Positions 5,956 to 6,549 of a DNA stretch of 6,549 nt are shown piece after piece; positions within the stretch are counted from its first letter, which is position 1; every line of letters begins with the position of its first letter. This DNA comes from Lachnoclostridium sp. UBA933. GTDB taxonomy: Bacteria > Bacillota > Clostridia > Lachnospirales > Lachnospiraceae. A program made the position numbers and the translations under genes. The stretch lies in contig DBDL01000137.1 in assembly GCA_002293545.1 (NCBI GenBank), positions 123 to 6,671 of the forward strand. Reading direction: 5' to 3'. The notes under the pieces were generated by a model. That model was not told the DNA's origin, made no database searches, and was given only the letters and a program-made list of their open reading frames with translations.

Positions 5956-6549
5956 TTAGTTTATTTTTTCTGCTAAAAGAAGATTTCTTGTCTTTTTTGC
6001 CACTTTGCTCGTAACTTTTATTTTCTTTGATTTTTGATATTTTTGTACTGCTTTTTTGGTAATCTTTCCAAACTCGCCATCAATTTTTACTTCTTTATAT
6101 CCTAAATGAGATAACTCCCATTGGAGCCATTTTACCGATGTACCGGTGCTGCCTTTTTTAATATCTTTGGTTGGCACTTTATATGGATTTTTTGCTTTTT
6201 TCTTTGTTGTTTTTGCTTTTGCTGCTGTTTTTGCTGCTGTTTTTGCCGCTGTATTCTTTGAGGTTGTGCTTTTGGCTGTTTTACTGTCCTTTGCTTTACT
6301 TTTTTCAGTCTTGGTTTTTACTGTCACGGCGCTTCCGTTTCCCATCGCAATTACCGTATGTCCGTTCCCTACAAGAATATCACCTTTTTTAAGGTTTTTA
6401 TCTGTTGTCAGATATTTGCTTTGCGTAAATTTTTTAAACTTATCTGTTGCCATAATTACCGCAACCATATTTCCGGTATAAATATCCTTTGATACGCCGA
6501 TACCGGCGGCGTTTATACATACTGCCACCAATGCCGAACAATCTGTTTC
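5956..6549 (-). CDS. Cell-wall hydrolase, NlpC/P60-like peptidase with C-terminal peptidoglycan-binding domain (5' end cut)
   Basis: Predicted to act outside the membrane on peptidoglycan, either as a host autolysin or a phage-type endolysin. The frame stays open to the window edge, so the N-terminus is missing; 197 residues are visible. Seen: TDCSALV (2-8) with the likely catalytic Cys4; KKGDILVGNGHTVIAMGNG (54-72) with the likely catalytic His64, the Cys-His arrangement of NlpC/P60-type endopeptidases; then a Lys/Ala/Thr-rich low-complexity linker (about 73-121) with AAKT repeats; then a PG_binding_1-like domain (about 127-193) with the family pattern KKGSTGTSVKWLQWEL (131-146), DGEFGKITKKAVQKYQ (157-172). 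The linker is basic enough to bind the anionic wall. No neighbouring phage genes are visible, so prophage origin is undecided. A TTG at 6531 lies after the catalytic Cys and cannot be the real start. Confidence 0.82.
   Translation of the reverse strand, partial: ETDCSALVAVCINAAGIGVSKDIYTGNMVAVIMATDKFKKFTQSKYLTTDKNLKKGDILVGNGHTVIAMGNGSAVTVKTKTEKSKAKDSKTAKSTTSKNTAAKTAAKTAAKAKTTKKKAKNPYKVPTKDIKKGSTGTSVKWLQWELSHLGYKEVKIDGEFGKITKKAVQKYQKSKKIKVTSKVAKKTRNLLLAEKIN
6217..6252. repeat. Three tandem 12-bp units coding the hydrolase linker
   Basis: TTTTGCTGCTGT is present three times in a row (6217-6228, 6229-6240, 6241-6252; the third has one change, GCC for GCT). On the minus strand it encodes repeated Thr/Lys-Ala-Ala units in the low-complexity linker between catalytic and binding domains. 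The unit is a multiple of three, so copy-number change would lengthen or shorten the linker without a frameshift. Confidence 0.8.

Noticed and set aside
6146..6481. Plus-strand frame that looks like a hydrophobic membrane protein
   Set aside because: It is the mirror of the Lys/Ala-rich linker: AAA and GCA codons read as Phe, Val and Ala on the opposite strand. The minus-strand frame has clear domain motifs.
5956..6549. Prophage region at the right edge
   Set aside because: The hydrolase could be a phage endolysin, but no holin, tail, integrase or attachment site is visible in the window.

Overview
The window looks like chromosomal DNA of a low-GC Gram-positive anaerobe, most likely class Clostridia (Lachnospiraceae or Oscillospiraceae type). 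The reasons are the A+T-rich codon use, strong purine-rich Shine-Dalgarno sites, textbook TTGACA/TATAAT promoters, occasional TTG starts, and a pair of uncharacterised proteins that I associate from memory with clostridial families. No tRNA, rRNA, CRISPR array, transposase or integrase is visible.

Layout. One gene lies on the plus strand at the left: a membrane glycosyltransferase fused to a GtrA-like flippase domain (about 145-1221). A 143-base gap follows, holding a possible gene remnant and two small hairpins. Everything from 1365 to the right edge is on the minus strand. Read in the direction of transcription, right to left, it is: the C-terminal part of a secreted-type cell-wall hydrolase (5956-6549, cut by the window edge); its hairpin terminator (about 5899-5933); a TRM11/UPF0020-like SAM methyltransferase (4781-5809) with its own promoter; a very strong promoter plus a leader rich in dyad symmetry (4648-4767); a tight three-gene operon of a 160-aa DUF6323-like protein, a 452-aa DUF6179-like protein and a short YgjP/DUF45 zinc metallopeptidase (2302-4647); and an AraC-type regulator fused in frame to a glyoxalase/VOC domain (1365-2201).

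How the genes may work together. The three-gene operon is the most intriguing part. The first two genes overlap by 8 bp and the third starts 5 bp after the second ends, so they are probably translationally coupled and act together. Two members have no known function and the third carries an intact HExxH zinc site. The leader contains repeated GGTAT/ATACC half-sites, suggesting a dedicated operator or RNA switch. The AraC-VOC protein could be a small-molecule-responsive regulator; it may or may not belong to the operon. The glycosyltransferase and the hydrolase both act at the cell envelope, but nothing in the sequence links them to the operon.
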